DNA from: Fratercula arctica
Taxonomy: Eukaryota; Chordata; Aves; Charadriiformes; Alcidae
NCBI GenBank assembly: GCA_947846985.1
Contig: CANTUZ010000002.1
Span: 57,678,885 to 57,742,884 of the forward strand
Direction of reading: 5' to 3'
Length of the DNA stretch: 64,000 nt
Part shown: in pieces, positions 27,313 through 40,002 of the stretch
Layout: every line of letters begins with the position of its first letter
Numbering within the stretch: position 1 is the first letter of the stretch
Notes under the pieces: model-generated
What the model was told of the DNA's origin: nothing
The model's database searches: none
Seen by the model: the letters and a program-made list of their open reading frames with translations, nothing else
Program-made: the position numbers and the translations under genes

Positions 27313-27336
27313 TATAATGTCCTCAAGGACATTATA
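27313..27336. repeat. Perfect inverted repeat, 11-base arms, 2-base loop
   Basis: The arm TATAATGTCCT at 27313-27323 is followed by CA and then by its exact reverse complement AGGACATTATA at 27326-27336. The arms show no mismatch. It could form a small cruciform or RNA hairpin. The loop is too short for a normal microRNA precursor. Confidence 0.9.
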
Positions 27337-30300
27337 GTACTATTGTGAGACTTGCTCAAAACTGGCCAACACTACTTATTTTTCAGTCGCTGTTTTGGGT
27401 TTAGTTTTCTAGTTGCTGATTCAAAGCTAGGAAAGTAGATAAGACTTTCTGATAAAATCCAGTGTGTTCTTTTTAACTGGAGACAATCGGAAGGTTTTAA
27501 ATCACTTCTGTTAAGAGCTACACCTGGTAAATCTCTACAGAGGGCTCTTCCCATAGCTGAGGCATTCTGCAAGAGAAATTCATGGTGCTTGGAACCAGCA
27601 GCACTTGTATGATACAGTGTATCATGGCTGGACCATGATGCTCATGATAACCTTGTAAGTTTACTGTAAACTGAACTCTATTTTCTTTCCATGTTATTCA
27701 TTCTCTTAAATAAAACAGATGGTATTACTGAACATTTGACAAATGTACTGATTTCCAATAATATAATCCTTACGATAATCCTACTTTCAGGTTTAGGTCA
27801 AATAGCAAGCTTAGAGCTACTATAAGCTGCTATACTCTTTTTTTCCCCTAACACCGAATCACCTTAGGACTTCCTGAATGCCCAAGGCTAAAGGGAACTT
27901 CATGCTGAAACACCCTAAAACTATACAAGTCTTCACTATAATTTACAAAACAAATCTAGTATGATGTGAAGAATATGTAGTTACAGTTTTGTTATGTTTT
28001 GAAGGAGTCTTGTTAAGCTATAAGACTCAGATTAAAACAAACTGACAATGTTATCATTTTATTTAGTAGCATTCTTATGAAGCTTGTTCTCCTGTGATTA
28101 ATCTAGCTGGTTTTTGAAGACTGCAGAGTTGTCCTCAAGAGAACTTTAAAATGCAATTTAGTTCTTTCACTATATCACTCCAGTGTATATATACTAATTT
28201 CTACATATTGCTTAAAATGTCACTTAAAGATGTGTAAATTAGTCTTAAAATGAGGAAAATAAAGATCTTTATTTCTCTTGCTTTGTACAGTAAAAAAGGT
28301 GAAGCTTGGCCTCTTGGCCATGTAGTTCAGCAAAGCTGGCAGAAGCAGGCACTGGCTTTGGCAGTCCCGAAGCTGGAAGTTGGTGGAAGCGAAGAGAGTA
28401 TCCTGGGAAGGTATGGCTGTGTGCCTGCCAGAGTCTCTTACTCCTTGCTAGGAATCAGTTATTAGTCATCAGGGTGGTCATTGGATTAGATGACCCTAAT
28501 CTAACCTGGGAGAGCAGGCACTGGCCAGGGGACCTGGCTGAACAAACTGATGCAGCAGCCAAGGAAACAACGGACTTAGGAGCTGGTGGTGTGCAAGGTG
28601 TGAGGAAAGTTCAACCAGGCTGAATGCAAGCTCCAGCTGCTGTTACCATAAGAGCTTCTACAGCTCTGCTCAAAAAAAAAAAAAACCAAAACCACAAAAG
28701 TAAAAGCAAGAACTCCTCTGTGAGGATAGAGTAGCTGTTACGCTGGTAAGAGTGGTTCTGCCAGTCAAGCATGTCAAAATATAGGGTGTCCTTCCAAAAG
28801 ATGCTGAGAAATTGGGAGAGGAGATGAGCCATGAGAGTGCCAGAGGGGCTAGAAAGCAAAATTTATAGTGAGAGTCCTGAAGCTTAATCCCTTTATTTTA
28901 GTAAAGGTTAACAGGAACAAAAACTAGACTTAGATGGCTTGTGAGTCTAGCAAAAAAGTCTATAGGAAGTGTCAGCAGCAATAGTAAAAGCTGCATCAAT
29001 TTTGATTCTGAATACTGCTGATGCCAACCTGCTGTGAATTCTCCAGGCATTTTGAAGTAAAGAATGAAGGCTTGTCTGAAAGATTAAATTCTAATTTGAA
29101 CATGAAGCAATTCAATCAGGTCCCATGGCCTGTATTATGCAGGAGATCTGTTGAGATAATTAGGAAAACTGATGCTACAATATATGTAGAGGCACAGCTC
29201 TGCACATGTGGGCTTTGAATATGTGAATATTCCTCACCTGTTTCACTGGCAGGTAGATTAAGTTATTTGAGGCTGTCTTCGGCAGTACTGCATGGGATAT
29301 GGACAAAGAACTGGTACTACTTGGAGCAGCTGAAAGCAGTCTAAGAGGCTATTAGTTTTCCTGCCTCTCTGGTGTTTGTCTGGCTTATCCGTGCTGTACA
29401 GTGGCAGCAACTCAGTGCAGTGGGGCCTGGACCTGCTACTGAGCCCCTTTCTCTTAGGCCTCCTTGTATGCTCTAAAGGGACAACAAGGTAGAGTCAGTG
29501 GATGAAGATAAGCATGCTGGGGCTTGTGATCAGGCATCAAAATACTGATGCTTGACAGTATTTGACTTATTGGGATAGGGAAGACAATAAGATAGGAGGA
29601 AGAAATCCCTATAGTGTCTGTATTTCAAGAATAACAGGCTTCCAGTAACTACTGCTCAGGTATCACCCTGGAGACTCCTCTAGAAGTCATAAGTGGTTAA
29701 AAATCAAATCATGAGTTAGGAATTGGTAGGAAAGGAGCTGTGAGCAAACCCAGCAAACATCATCATGCCATTAGATAAACTGTGGTGTGCCTGCAGGCTG
29801 TGTGCAGACCTGCAGATGTCACCGCTCCTCTCTTCTGAGGAGGCAGTTATGGGAAAAGGTATGGGAAGGCACTTGAGGATTGCTACAGAACTGTTTCCAT
29901 TGAAGAGAGGTACAAATTGAGATTCTTCAGTTTTCTCTCACAAGCTGAAGAAAGGATGTGGTACCGACTTAGTCATGGATGGACTGGAAAGAGTCAGCAG
30001 TGAATGTCTACTCATATCTACTCATCAGATTGTTCTGATGGAGAGTGGCTTTGAAAAGGAAAAGTACTTTTCCAGGGAGGGCGTAGTGAAGGGGCTAAAC
30101 TCATTAGTAGAGGATGCTTTAGAGGCCAAAAGTACAGAAAGGCTAAGGAAAAGTGATAAGAGAACAAGACCAGCTGCAGATGTTGAACATAGTGGTGTCA
30201 ACACAGATACATTTTTCAGCTCAAGAAGTCCTTGGACCCCTTACTGCCTTGGGGGGGAGACATCTGGAAAAATGGTTGCTCTGTATTTGACATGTTTCTT

Positions 30301-30782
30301 TTAATTTTCCCCTAAGCAAGAGCCTTAAGAAGCAAGCGATGGGAAGAAGCAGCTCTCTATACTGCTCTTGCTGAGACCCAGTGAAAAGAAATCTGCTGTT
30401 GGGAGAAGTAAAAGTTGAGGAAGGTAGCACAATGTAGTAAAGGGAAGTGAGCTGGGAGGACCCGGAGGTGATGTGACTATCAGGGCACAGAGGGAGTAGT
30501 GAAAGACAATACCTTGCTCTGAGGTCTAAAGGAGGTATCTGTAGCCCTGCCTGAGCATCTGCCACTGCTGGAAAAATACAGGTGGATCTTGTTTTGACCC
30601 AGTGTGATATTTTTTTTTTTTCCCCTCAGGATTTTAACAGCACAAATATGCTCCCAGCATGTCTGGGTGATGTCAGTCCAGTAGGACAGCTTCTGCCAGT
30701 GGAAGAAGCTGCAGTGGACCACTCTTCTAGAGATGAAATATGAACTATTTCAGGAAAAGGCTAATAAAAAACATTTCCTGAA
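27337..30782. other. Non-coding stretch, no gene seen
   Basis: No exon was recognised. A cluster of small inverted repeats follows at about 27608-27650, for example ATGATACA-G-TGTATCAT. The frames at 28250-28623 are open for up to 105 codons but have no recognisable product. An A-run lies at 28672-28684. Confidence 0.5.
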
Positions 30783-30840
30783 GGAATTTTGGAATTTTGG
30801 AATTTTGGAATTTTGGAATTTTGGAATTTTGGAATTTTGG
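30783..30840. repeat. Perfect (GGAATTTT)n octamer array, about 7 copies
   Basis: Fifty-eight bases consist of a pure 8-base unit GGAATTTT (7.25 copies) with no substitution. Octamer microsatellites this pure are uncommon and suggest recent expansion. It has no coding meaning; the Lys/Phe/Gln-rich minus frame across it is a by-product. Confidence 0.95.
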
Positions 30841-33800
30841 CTGCGTTCTTTGATGCTGTATATGCATGCAAACCAAAATTACCTTCCTTGAGATTCTTCT
30901 ATTAAAATCAAAGAGTAAAAGGACAGATGCTTGGCTAACATTGATCATTAACTCCATTAATGAACCAGTTGTGGAACTTGCTCAACATGCACAGAACATC
31001 ATGGCTGTTTTCTAACTGAACTGTCTGAATTTCTTGCCCTGCTAAATTTTCCCCTGCTTTTGAAATGCTTTCTTCTCTGTTGGTATTGGAAGCTCCCTGT
31101 CTTTTGCACTCAGGAACAGAAAATCCACCTGGGAGGGTGGAGAAATAAATCTGAAGATTTTTTTTTTGTAAGGAGCAGTTTAAATTCTGATTATACTCTT
31201 GTTGTGGACAAAGTAGCTGTCTCTGTTCCCATCCAAAAAAGGACTTCTCTTTCTAGTGGCAATTGTGCTTGACCTGGTGACTAAATCCCACTATATTGTC
31301 AAAGGACAAGATTTCCTGTGCAACTGAGTTCTGAACCAGCTTATCCCCTCATGACAGCAAATGTCAGACTAAATCTTTCTTTCACATGAAACAACTTCTG
31401 GCATAACAGTTCCAGAAACCAGTTGCATAAGTGTCCATGTAAACCCTCACTTTTTATTAATCAACCTCTTGTACCTAAAAGCTGAATTAGAGTTCTTGAG
31501 CTAAAAAAAAAAAAAAAGAGAGAAAACCACTTGGAAGCTCACAGCTATTGTCATTGCTGTGAAAGCCACAAAAAGGTCCCTGGCTTATAGCTGTACTGTT
31601 CTTCCAGGAAGCAATGCTTTTGGGGCTGCATATTTTTAGATATGATGAGAAACAAAACCTTGTGTTATAGAAGAAAACAAGATTGCAGTAATGAGTGACA
31701 AAATGGTAGTCAAACTAATGTGCTGCTTTAACCTTGTATCTGTATGCTTATTAAACACAACACTGCTGCTACACGTTTTTAATCAGTGGTGAGATCTACA
31801 CGTATGAATTTGTCCCAGGGTAATTGTTCTGTTAAAATTCACTGGGCTGGTCCTTTAGCTGCTACAAACTTGCCACAGGTAATATAGGATAGTGCTAGGC
31901 TAGTGGAGGTGAGAATCTAATTATCTAAACCACACTCTTCCACCCAAGCATGTATGTGATGTCAGGGAAGGAACTGTCTAATCCCACCTTTCCATGCAGC
32001 TAAATAAGTGGAATGATTTTTTTTTTATTACCAGAAGTATGCTTGCAGGGAGATCTGCAAGACTTATTACAGGCAATGAAGTAGGATTGCAAAGCTATCA
32101 GTAATATATAGAAGTAAAGCTGAATGATAAGAATAAAAGCTGTCCAAAGAAGGAGATCACATGATGTATCATCAGCAAGTGATTAAGATGGTGGGCGGTT
32201 CTTTCAGATGACTTCTGTTTCCAGAAGTGTCTGTTTTAGTGCTTTGGTACTCTGTATTCAGTGTTGAATGTGATAGTTGAAAAACTGGGTCCTGGCTTAA
32301 TGTATAATAATCTGACAGGATTAAAAAAAAAAAGAAAACGCAAACCCTTGTAAATTATATCACAATGATAAGATATTGCTATTCAGCTAGATAGTGTCAT
32401 TAAAAAAAAAGCTAATTCCATTAATAAAATCAAAATGTGATGCCATATCATCAAGAAGCTGGAGCAGGGTTTCTACAGGAAAAGAATACCTGCCCAGTGT
32501 GTACATATAGACTTATCCAAGGGAGGGACAACACCTGTTTTAGTGACTGCACATCTTACTTGTGTGCTTGACCATGAGGAGGTCTTCAGACAGGTTCTAA
32601 AATAATCATCTTTCCAAAGAGGGACAGGAAATATCCTTTATTTCTGAAAGGTAGCTCGGACTGCAGAGGTGCAGGCTGCATCTTGCTGCTCTGGAAAACA
32701 GGGTATCCTGGAGTTAATGGTGTGGCTCAAAGGTGTGATAAGAACTTGTGACTTCTTACAGCAGCTCTTGTCAAAATAGATTACTTGTGGCTCTTTTGTG
32801 TTGGTACACCTTCTGTAGGCAGTGAATGGTCAGAATTCGCTTGAACTGCTGTAGGGAACAATAGACCTTATAGTGCTAAGGCTGTATCCAGACTTATTCA
32901 GGCATAAACTAGAGCAGACCTCCACCTCCAGAGCTTTGAACGCTGTTACCCATTCATGTTTCTATCAATTCTTCACATAATGCAGTGGTATGGAGCCCCT
33001 AATCCCATCCCCATTTCCAAGAATCTGCATGTGTGTTGTTTTCTATCATGATCCAGAGGGAGCCTTTCCAAAGCAGAAAGGATAGTTTGGTTCCCTCAGT
33101 CCAAAGGAGGGCTTGTGCAGAAGCCTGGTGTATAATGTGTCTGCTGGGGATGAGCTGTGGCATTTCATGAAAAGGTTCTGAGACTGTCAAAGACCTGAGG
33201 CTTTCAGGCTTTCTACAATCTGAATGTGGTGGTAGAAGCTCTCTGTGCTTCTACATACTGAAGTAATCTATGTCCCTCTACACCCCAGGCTTTTGTTTGC
33301 ACCAGTTCATTTTGAGATAGTAGGGGAAAATGGACTTAAGATTGTCACATTCCCAAGATCCTTCTGATAATGGAGTAAATAGATAAGAAAGGAAATGCTA
33401 GGACTGTAGAAATCTACGGCTTCTCAAGGAATCTTTCCCTTACAAGACTTTGAGAAGAGAGGGTCTGGCTCACAAATAGTATTTTTCTTTCAAGCCTGTA
33501 TCTACAGTAGCTGCTACATATAGCCTAGCTGCCTTGTGTCTACACTTGTGCAGCATCCTGGAATTGAGCTTTACCTTCTCATGCATCCTGTGAGTTAAGC
33601 TGACACAAATTACTTTGAATTAAAAATGGTTTTAGCATTTTGAAAAAATTTGGGATTTCCAGACAGATGGGGGGAGACTCAAGTAGCATGGTTATATATT
33701 TTTGCTGCATCTGAATATGGGTGGCTTTTCTGGACTGTGAAAAAGGGTTTGAAGAAAGTAACACAAGCATACCAGACACTATTGCCCAAGTCTAGAATGC

Positions 33801-35307
33801 ACTCAGCTTGAGGTACAGGCAAAACTTACCTGCTGTGTTTCTATCAGCCAGTGCTGTGACTGAATATCCTTAACAACCATATGCCCCGAATATTGGACTC
33901 TTACATCTGAATGAAATCTGTGCTTAAACCAGGTTACACTATAGGACAATCCACCTGCTTAGCCCTCTCCAGATAGACTGGGGTCTGCTCTACCTGTGCT
34001 CTGAACCACCAGGACATACCAAACTGATGCAGAGGCTCTGTGTTCCCAAAGGCTCTTTGCAGTGCCTTGGCAGAGCTTGTCTTGTCCTGGCTTGGAACTG
34101 GGGTGGAGCAAGGACAGGCTTGGGCAGCCCTGCTCCTCTGCTCTGCACCTTGCCAGACTTGAGGAAGGGCAAATCTGAGCGGGAGAATCCCAATCTTTGC
34201 TCCTTTTTCCACACAAATACTCCACATCCTGTGGGTTTTCAAAGCAGCTGCTGACATCCTCAGTTGTTTAGCTTGCATATGGAATGCTGGATGTGGGGGG
34301 CTCTCTCTATCACTGTCCCCCCCCCAAACTCTTTAAAGCCAAACATGATGGATCATACTTTCAAGTATGCTAGTCTGCTTTTAAAGGGGGAAAGACAAGA
34401 GAAAAGCAAATTCTGGGTTTGTTTCCTAAAGAGTTAAGATAAAGGCTGAAGAAGCTGAGATTAAGTCTTTGGGGATGACAGGGAGGGAGCTTGGGATTTT
34501 TTCTAGCTGATAATCACAGAAGCTACTGGAGGTTTTAAAACTGGCAGTCTATATAATTTTCTGACAAATGAGCTGAGTGGTTATAGTATAGGTTATGACA
34601 AATGTATTAGAGTAGTCTCATAAGCCATTATTGTTACATGTCAGTACTATGACTGGTGGAAGGAAATTCTATTTCCATCAAATGAAGAAATAGAAGGGAC
34701 AAAAATATCTTGTTATGTCTTGGATAATCTAGTGAGATAGCAAACTAACAAATATTGATGGAAGTCTGTGATATACATCCTTCACTAGCAGAGTTAGAAC
34801 TGTAATTACACATTGATTCCCATGAACAGTAGTTAGGGCATCTTAAAAAAAAAAACTCCTAAAGAGGCTTTCCTATTAATTAAAACCTGAAAAATAAATG
34901 TGAACCTGAAATACTCTTGTTTTTTTCCCCAACATCTTGTCTGTTCCTATGGTATTTTCAAGTCCCAGCTGCTGTAGCAGTGCTGTTCAGAGCATCTATA
35001 CTGGGCTAAATACCACTCACCTTAATCGCATCAGCAGTACCACTGATGTCCACGAAGGTTTTGCTCCACTAAACTGGTATAGGATTTGTTTTGATTTCAA
35101 CAATTTTACGATCTCTTACAATACTACATTGCACGCTAGGATTAAACAACAAATCTTCAAATTTTGAGACACAGAAAGAACATGCTGAAGGAAGAGAAGA
35201 AGAAAGGAGGAAACGTACGTCTGGCTTTTGTGTGCCTTGAAAAGAATAGGGAATATTTTCAAAACTTTTCAGCTGTCTGAGGAAAAAGAAATCTTTCTCA
35301 GGGGAAT
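30841..35307. other. Non-coding stretch, no gene seen
   Basis: No exon was recognised on either strand. CpG is very rare here. Short A or T runs occur at 31503-31517, 32018-32027 and 32324-32333. The overlapping minus frames at 33934-34278 lie in a slightly GC-richer patch and have no protein-like features. Confidence 0.5.
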
Positions 35308-35400
35308 TAGAGAATTAGAACTTCTGGGCTCTTGTTCCAACTTCTCTGCCAACTTTCTGCGTGACCTTGGCTACAGTATGTGCCTCAGCACAGTCACTTA
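35308..35400 (+). repeat. MIR-like SINE fragment
   Basis: The + strand reads 'agaattagaacttctgggct', 'ttccaacttctctgccaact', 'ttctgcgtgaccttggct' and 'tgtgcctcagcacagtcac'. This follows the MIR order 'ctgggttc', 'agctctgccact', 'agctgtgtgaccttgggcaa' and 'tgtgcctcagtttcc'. The core 'tgcgtgaccttgg' is nearly exact. It is an ancient, inactive copy. Confidence 0.7.
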
Positions 35401-36290
35401 CAGGAAGGATACTTAAACTGTCTGAGATGCTAACCAAACTTCACATTACCATTGTTTGCCCTCACTTCAAAGCTATCCATTATCTTAAGGCTCTGTGGGC
35501 TGGCTACCACGCTATTCTCAACTTCTACTTCAGCTTGTCCAGCTGGAAGGAACTTGTACAAACTGGTATCTTTGTATAAAATGCTCACTCTGTCCTAAAT
35601 AGCTACTGAAATATTAAAATCCTAACGTTACATTTTTGGGGCATTTAGTTTAGGGTAATGTGTATCAAAGCAACAACAGGACAGTTTTGGACCTAGAGGG
35701 TATCTGGGCCATGAATTTTCTGAAAGGAAAAGGGCTAAAGGCTTAGGAGGAGGGTGTCAGGAAGGTCTAAGTGGTCAGAGAAATCTTACTTCTGCATCAG
35801 CACAGGGCAGGCAGCATTGTGACAAAGCCTTACTTGGTTTGAAGGATGGCAGAACGTGGTGCTGGGGAGAGATTGTTTCCTGTAGTCAGACTTGTGTGGT
35901 ATGCTGAGCTCAGGTCACCTGCCTATGTATTACTCTAATGCTATTCTGGCAGGAAAACACAGGTTCTGGTGTGATCGACTGCCTTCTTAAAGTCCAACCT
36001 AATCCCCAGCTGATTAGCTGACAGGATGATAATAGCAGGTGTTTCCATGCATCTTTATTCTTCCTTACTTCCAACCCTCATCCTGAAATGTCAGTCTAAT
36101 GACCAAGAGATAGGACTATTCATATAGTAACATGACTGTAGAATTCATTTCACCATTTGTTGGTTCCTATTTAGATCTACTTATCCATATTCATTGGAAA
36201 CTGGCAAATTTTGACACTTTTTTGCTTGAATCCCTCTAAGAGGGGCATCTCAGATGAATGGATAGATTCAAGAAAATTGTGTAAGGACAT
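35401..36290. other. Non-coding stretch, no gene seen
   Basis: Nothing recognisable was found. The longest open frames are under 80 codons. Confidence 0.5.
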
Positions 36291-36377
36291 GATTTTTTTT
36301 TCCCCCCCCTTTGTTTTTCCTTTTAATACTCCCCTTGCTTTTCTTCCTCCCTCTCCACTCCCCCCCCACCTCCCCAA
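36291..36377. repeat. Pyrimidine-rich low-complexity tract
   Basis: About 85 bases are almost entirely C and T, including T and C homopolymer runs at 36293-36309 and a run of C at 36359-36367. Such polypurine/polypyrimidine tracts can adopt triplex (H-DNA) structure; this is general knowledge and is not shown here. The 115-codon minus frame at 36268-36615 overlaps the tract and owes its Lys/Gly richness to it. Confidence 0.8.
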
Positions 36378-36454
36378 ATCTGGGACACCTGTGGAGATAA
36401 CATACCTCAAGTGATCTAACAGCTTGAGGAGGGGAAGCCTGAAGCTCTTTCATT

Positions 36455-36478
36455 ATTCCATCTTCATGAAGATGGAAT
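36455..36478. repeat. Perfect 24-base palindrome
   Basis: ATTCCATCTTCA at 36455-36466 is followed directly by its exact reverse complement, with no spacer and no mismatch. A 24-base exact palindrome is not expected by chance in 64 kb. Its function is unknown; as DNA it is a dyad-symmetric site. Confidence 0.92.
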
Positions 36479-39400
36479 TGTAGAACAGACATCTGAAGAG
36501 AAGGTGTTTTGAAGTAGTCAAGGAAAGAAAATGCTGTTGCGGAAGTGGACTGAGATGGTGCAAATGTAAAGCTAATGGGAAAGGGATTACAGGGCTTTTT
36601 AGTGAGGGTGTTCACCTTGGGACATTGGAAAGAGAGGGGATTCTTGGTAAGCTTGCAACTTTTAGAGAAAAATAGTAATTTTAAATATATTCAGGCAAGC
36701 CCACTGAATTGCTGGTTCCTTGTAGAAATCTTTACGCTTTGGGAGTTCTTAGATTCGGGGGTTTACTTCTGGCATATTTCTACTCTGTGACACAAATGTA
36801 AATATAAAGGAAATTGAAATAGATACATAATTTCAGCTGCCTTAACAGGGAGCGTGTTGTTGATGGTGACACTCAAAGATCCACTGTTCTGCCATATACT
36901 TTCATCTTACCTGTGCTCCTGAAACATTCTAATGGATTTTAAAGCATAACTAGCTATTTGTAGTCTATACCGTTCCTGTCCCATGAGACATCAGATTGAC
37001 CAAATAGCTGGCTGTTGTGTATCAGGTCATGCCTTTAAGTACTATAGGGTCAGAAACAGTGTACTGCACCTGGGACTCACTGTGACCTGTAGTTACATGG
37101 GCTCTGCTTTCTATTGTGCATGTGCAGCTGAGTCCAAATTGTTTGCAAGTTGCTCCTTACAGAACTCAAGGCAATTTAAAATGTGCTTACATCCAGGTAT
37201 GGACGAACATGCAATATCTGTATTGTGTTCCTGGACTGGTTTTGACCAAGATCTTAGCTTCCACTTTTGTCTCTCCATCTCTCCATTTCACTTGTCTGCT
37301 ATTTGAAAGGATGATGCCTTTCAGTGCTAATAGACCATCCCCATTTTCTACCTGAGTTTCCAAACTCTTCTGGCATTTCAGAACTCTTCTAATATCTCAC
37401 TTCCATGTGTATTTTTCCCCTATACTGTAACTATGAAATGCCTACTTGGGACAATCAATGTGTATGCTGTTTACAGGGAATGGATCTGCAGAGAGAATGT
37501 TCAGGAGGGAAATGGAGTACAGGACAACTTCAAAGCTGTTATTTTGCTCAAATTGTGTCAATGACACCCATTCAGTATTTCACAATGAACTCATTTAAAA
37601 CACTAAGACACTAGAGGAAATTCTGTAGTGTGCACTGCGGCGTGTACTGCTGCTGAGTCAGAAGGCTTGATGACAGTAACATCCACTAGGTATTTCACAG
37701 TGTACTTCTACCTTTTTTGACAGATTGCTTCTTGACCCTGTGTAAGGTTGCTATAAAAGTATGATGGCTTTCCAGGCAGTGAGTAGGGTCACTCAAACAC
37801 TTTCTCATGCAGCCTGAGCAGTAGCTGTTTCTGCTCTGTAGCTGTGACTTCCAAAGTCTTTTTCTGAGACTGTGAACACTGTATTCCTTTCTAAATAATC
37901 TTTCCTTGCTGAGATAAATTGATTGGTTCTTGAGTGAGTCAGTAATAACAAGGATTGCTTAACAAATTATGTTCTTGCTTGGCAAAGGGTTGCTCTGAAC
38001 TTTGGAGAATAACATCTTGTTATAACACATCTTCTATTTCCTCAGCTATCCTACTGTCACTGACTTTGCATGATAGCCATATTTCAAGGATGAGTCTTTT
38101 TACAAAGACAGCAACTGCTAGATTGGCTCAATTTGTGTTTTCTAGAACAGCACAAGTACAAGAATTACATGAATATGAAAGTAGGAAATGACAGGGGCAT
38201 CCTCTACTGTGATCTGGAATTCGTTAGTGAATGAAATGTTAAGACAGAATTCAAGCCTGTTGAAACAGACTGAATTTTGAGGTCTACCCATGATGTGTGA
38301 TAATCAATGAAAAATATAAAGAGGAGAGGATCAATAATCAGGAAAAGTTCCATAATCAATAAAATGTCAATGTTTTACATCATACTTTATCACCATGTGT
38401 TTAGATGTAGATGCCTGGCTATTTGCCTACACTTAAAAGCTTTTTTAAAATAAAAATTAAGCTATTGAACAAGAAGCTTATCTCAAACATAGATATCTTC
38501 TTTAGGACCTTAGGATTTTCAAATTCTTTAAATGGAAAGAAATACTTCCAACTTCCTTACTTTATTAGCACATCTTTTCTTAATGGATTGAGTTGTGAAA
38601 CAAGTGTTGAAGTAACTGGATGGCATAATCCAAGATGTATGCCATAACCCAAAATAAGACTATTGTCAAGCCATGAAAAAGTTAGCCTTGTAAAACCTAC
38701 TCTTGAATATGGAGTTTGTTTACTTCCATATCTTTATTTTGTGATATACTTAAAAAAGCATTTTGAGAAAGGATTAAAAAAAGCACTTCAGAGAAAACAC
38801 TTCCAAATATCTCCTGTGGATTAATCATAAAATAGGACACTTCCTGATTAGGAAAGTATTATGAGACATAGCAGATTGGGTAGTAATGACAACAATGGAT
38901 TACACAGAATGACTGTTTAGGAAGAACATGTGCATAAAATAATTCCTGTACAGTAAACAGCACTTCCAAGTATTTTAGATATGTGTATATGTATTCTGTA
39001 ATACCCTGAGCTAAGAAAAGATTTTAATCTATATACACACACAAGCAAACTGAAAAGCCAGTCACTGCATGGATAAGATACGTTTCTATTCAGAATGTGG
39101 TGCATTAAGTTGAGCAGGATTGTACCAACAGGGTTTTCTTCCTCTCACCCCTCACTGTTTCCTAGAAAAAGTTCAGCTTCTGTGCCCTGTTCTGCTAATC
39201 TTCTGTGATGTTTCGCAGACATCCCCTGAATCTAAATGATTCCTGGCAGTTTGGGTCTATTAAATCCTTGCTGCAGAGAAATTCTGTCAAGGAATTCTAC
39301 AGGATCCTGTATTGGAGAAGGGAATTTGACAGTGGAAAGAAAGGCAAGAAATTGATCCATTGTTTAGCTATTCTCTTTAGAAACACTTTATTCTGTAGTC

Positions 39401-39667
39401 TTTTAGAAGAATAACAGGAAAGCATCTAAGGACCAACCCATGAATGTCTCTTGTATGTTCTTGATGAAACACTAGGAGAATGCCTAAAGGAAAAAGGGAA
39501 ATATGGCAACATCCATGTTCACGTGGGAGGGATGCACATACTTGCAGAGACTGGACTGAAAGGGAATAAACACATCCATGTCCAGACTTCAGCATTTTTA
39601 AACAATCAAATGATCTATGAGTTGCATCACTGCATCGTGAAGTGTGATAATCTGCACTTTGTGGTGT
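36479..39667. other. Non-coding stretch, no gene seen
   Basis: No exon was recognised. A stretch at about 38650-38860 resembles a badly decayed LINE but cannot be assigned. Open frames stay under about 110 codons and lack splice context. Confidence 0.5.
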
Positions 39668-40002
39668 TTCATAGAATTGCCTAGGTTGGAAGAGACCTTT
39701 CAGATCATCGGGTCTAACCATCAACCTAACACTGCCAAAACCATCACTGAACCATGTCCCTTAGCACCACATCTACCTGTCTTTTAGATACCTTCAGGGA
39801 TGACAATTCCACCACTTCCCTGGGCAGCCTGTTCCAATGTTTGATAACCCTTTTCGTGAAGAAATTTTCCTAATATCCAATGTAAACCTCCCCTGGTGCA
39901 ACTTAAGGCCATTTCCTCTTGTCCTATTGCTTTTTACTTGGGAGAAGAGACTGACCCTCACCTCACTACAACCTCCTTGCAGGCAGTTGTAGAGAGTGAA
40001 AC
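39668..40002 (-). mobile_element. CR1 LINE 3'-end fragment (minus orientation)
   Basis: The + strand shows the reverse-complemented CR1 3' end: 'catagaattgcctaggttgg', 'agatcatcgggtctaacca', 'gtcccttagcaccacatc', 'agataccttcagggatg', 'ccctgggcagcctgttcc', 'aatttcctcttgtcct'-type words near 39911, and 'acttgggagaagagactgac'. It is about 335 bases long. Its wording closely parallels the copy at 12.6 kb in opposite orientation, so the two probably belong to the same or sister subfamilies. It is 5'-truncated with no coding remnant. Confidence 0.96.
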
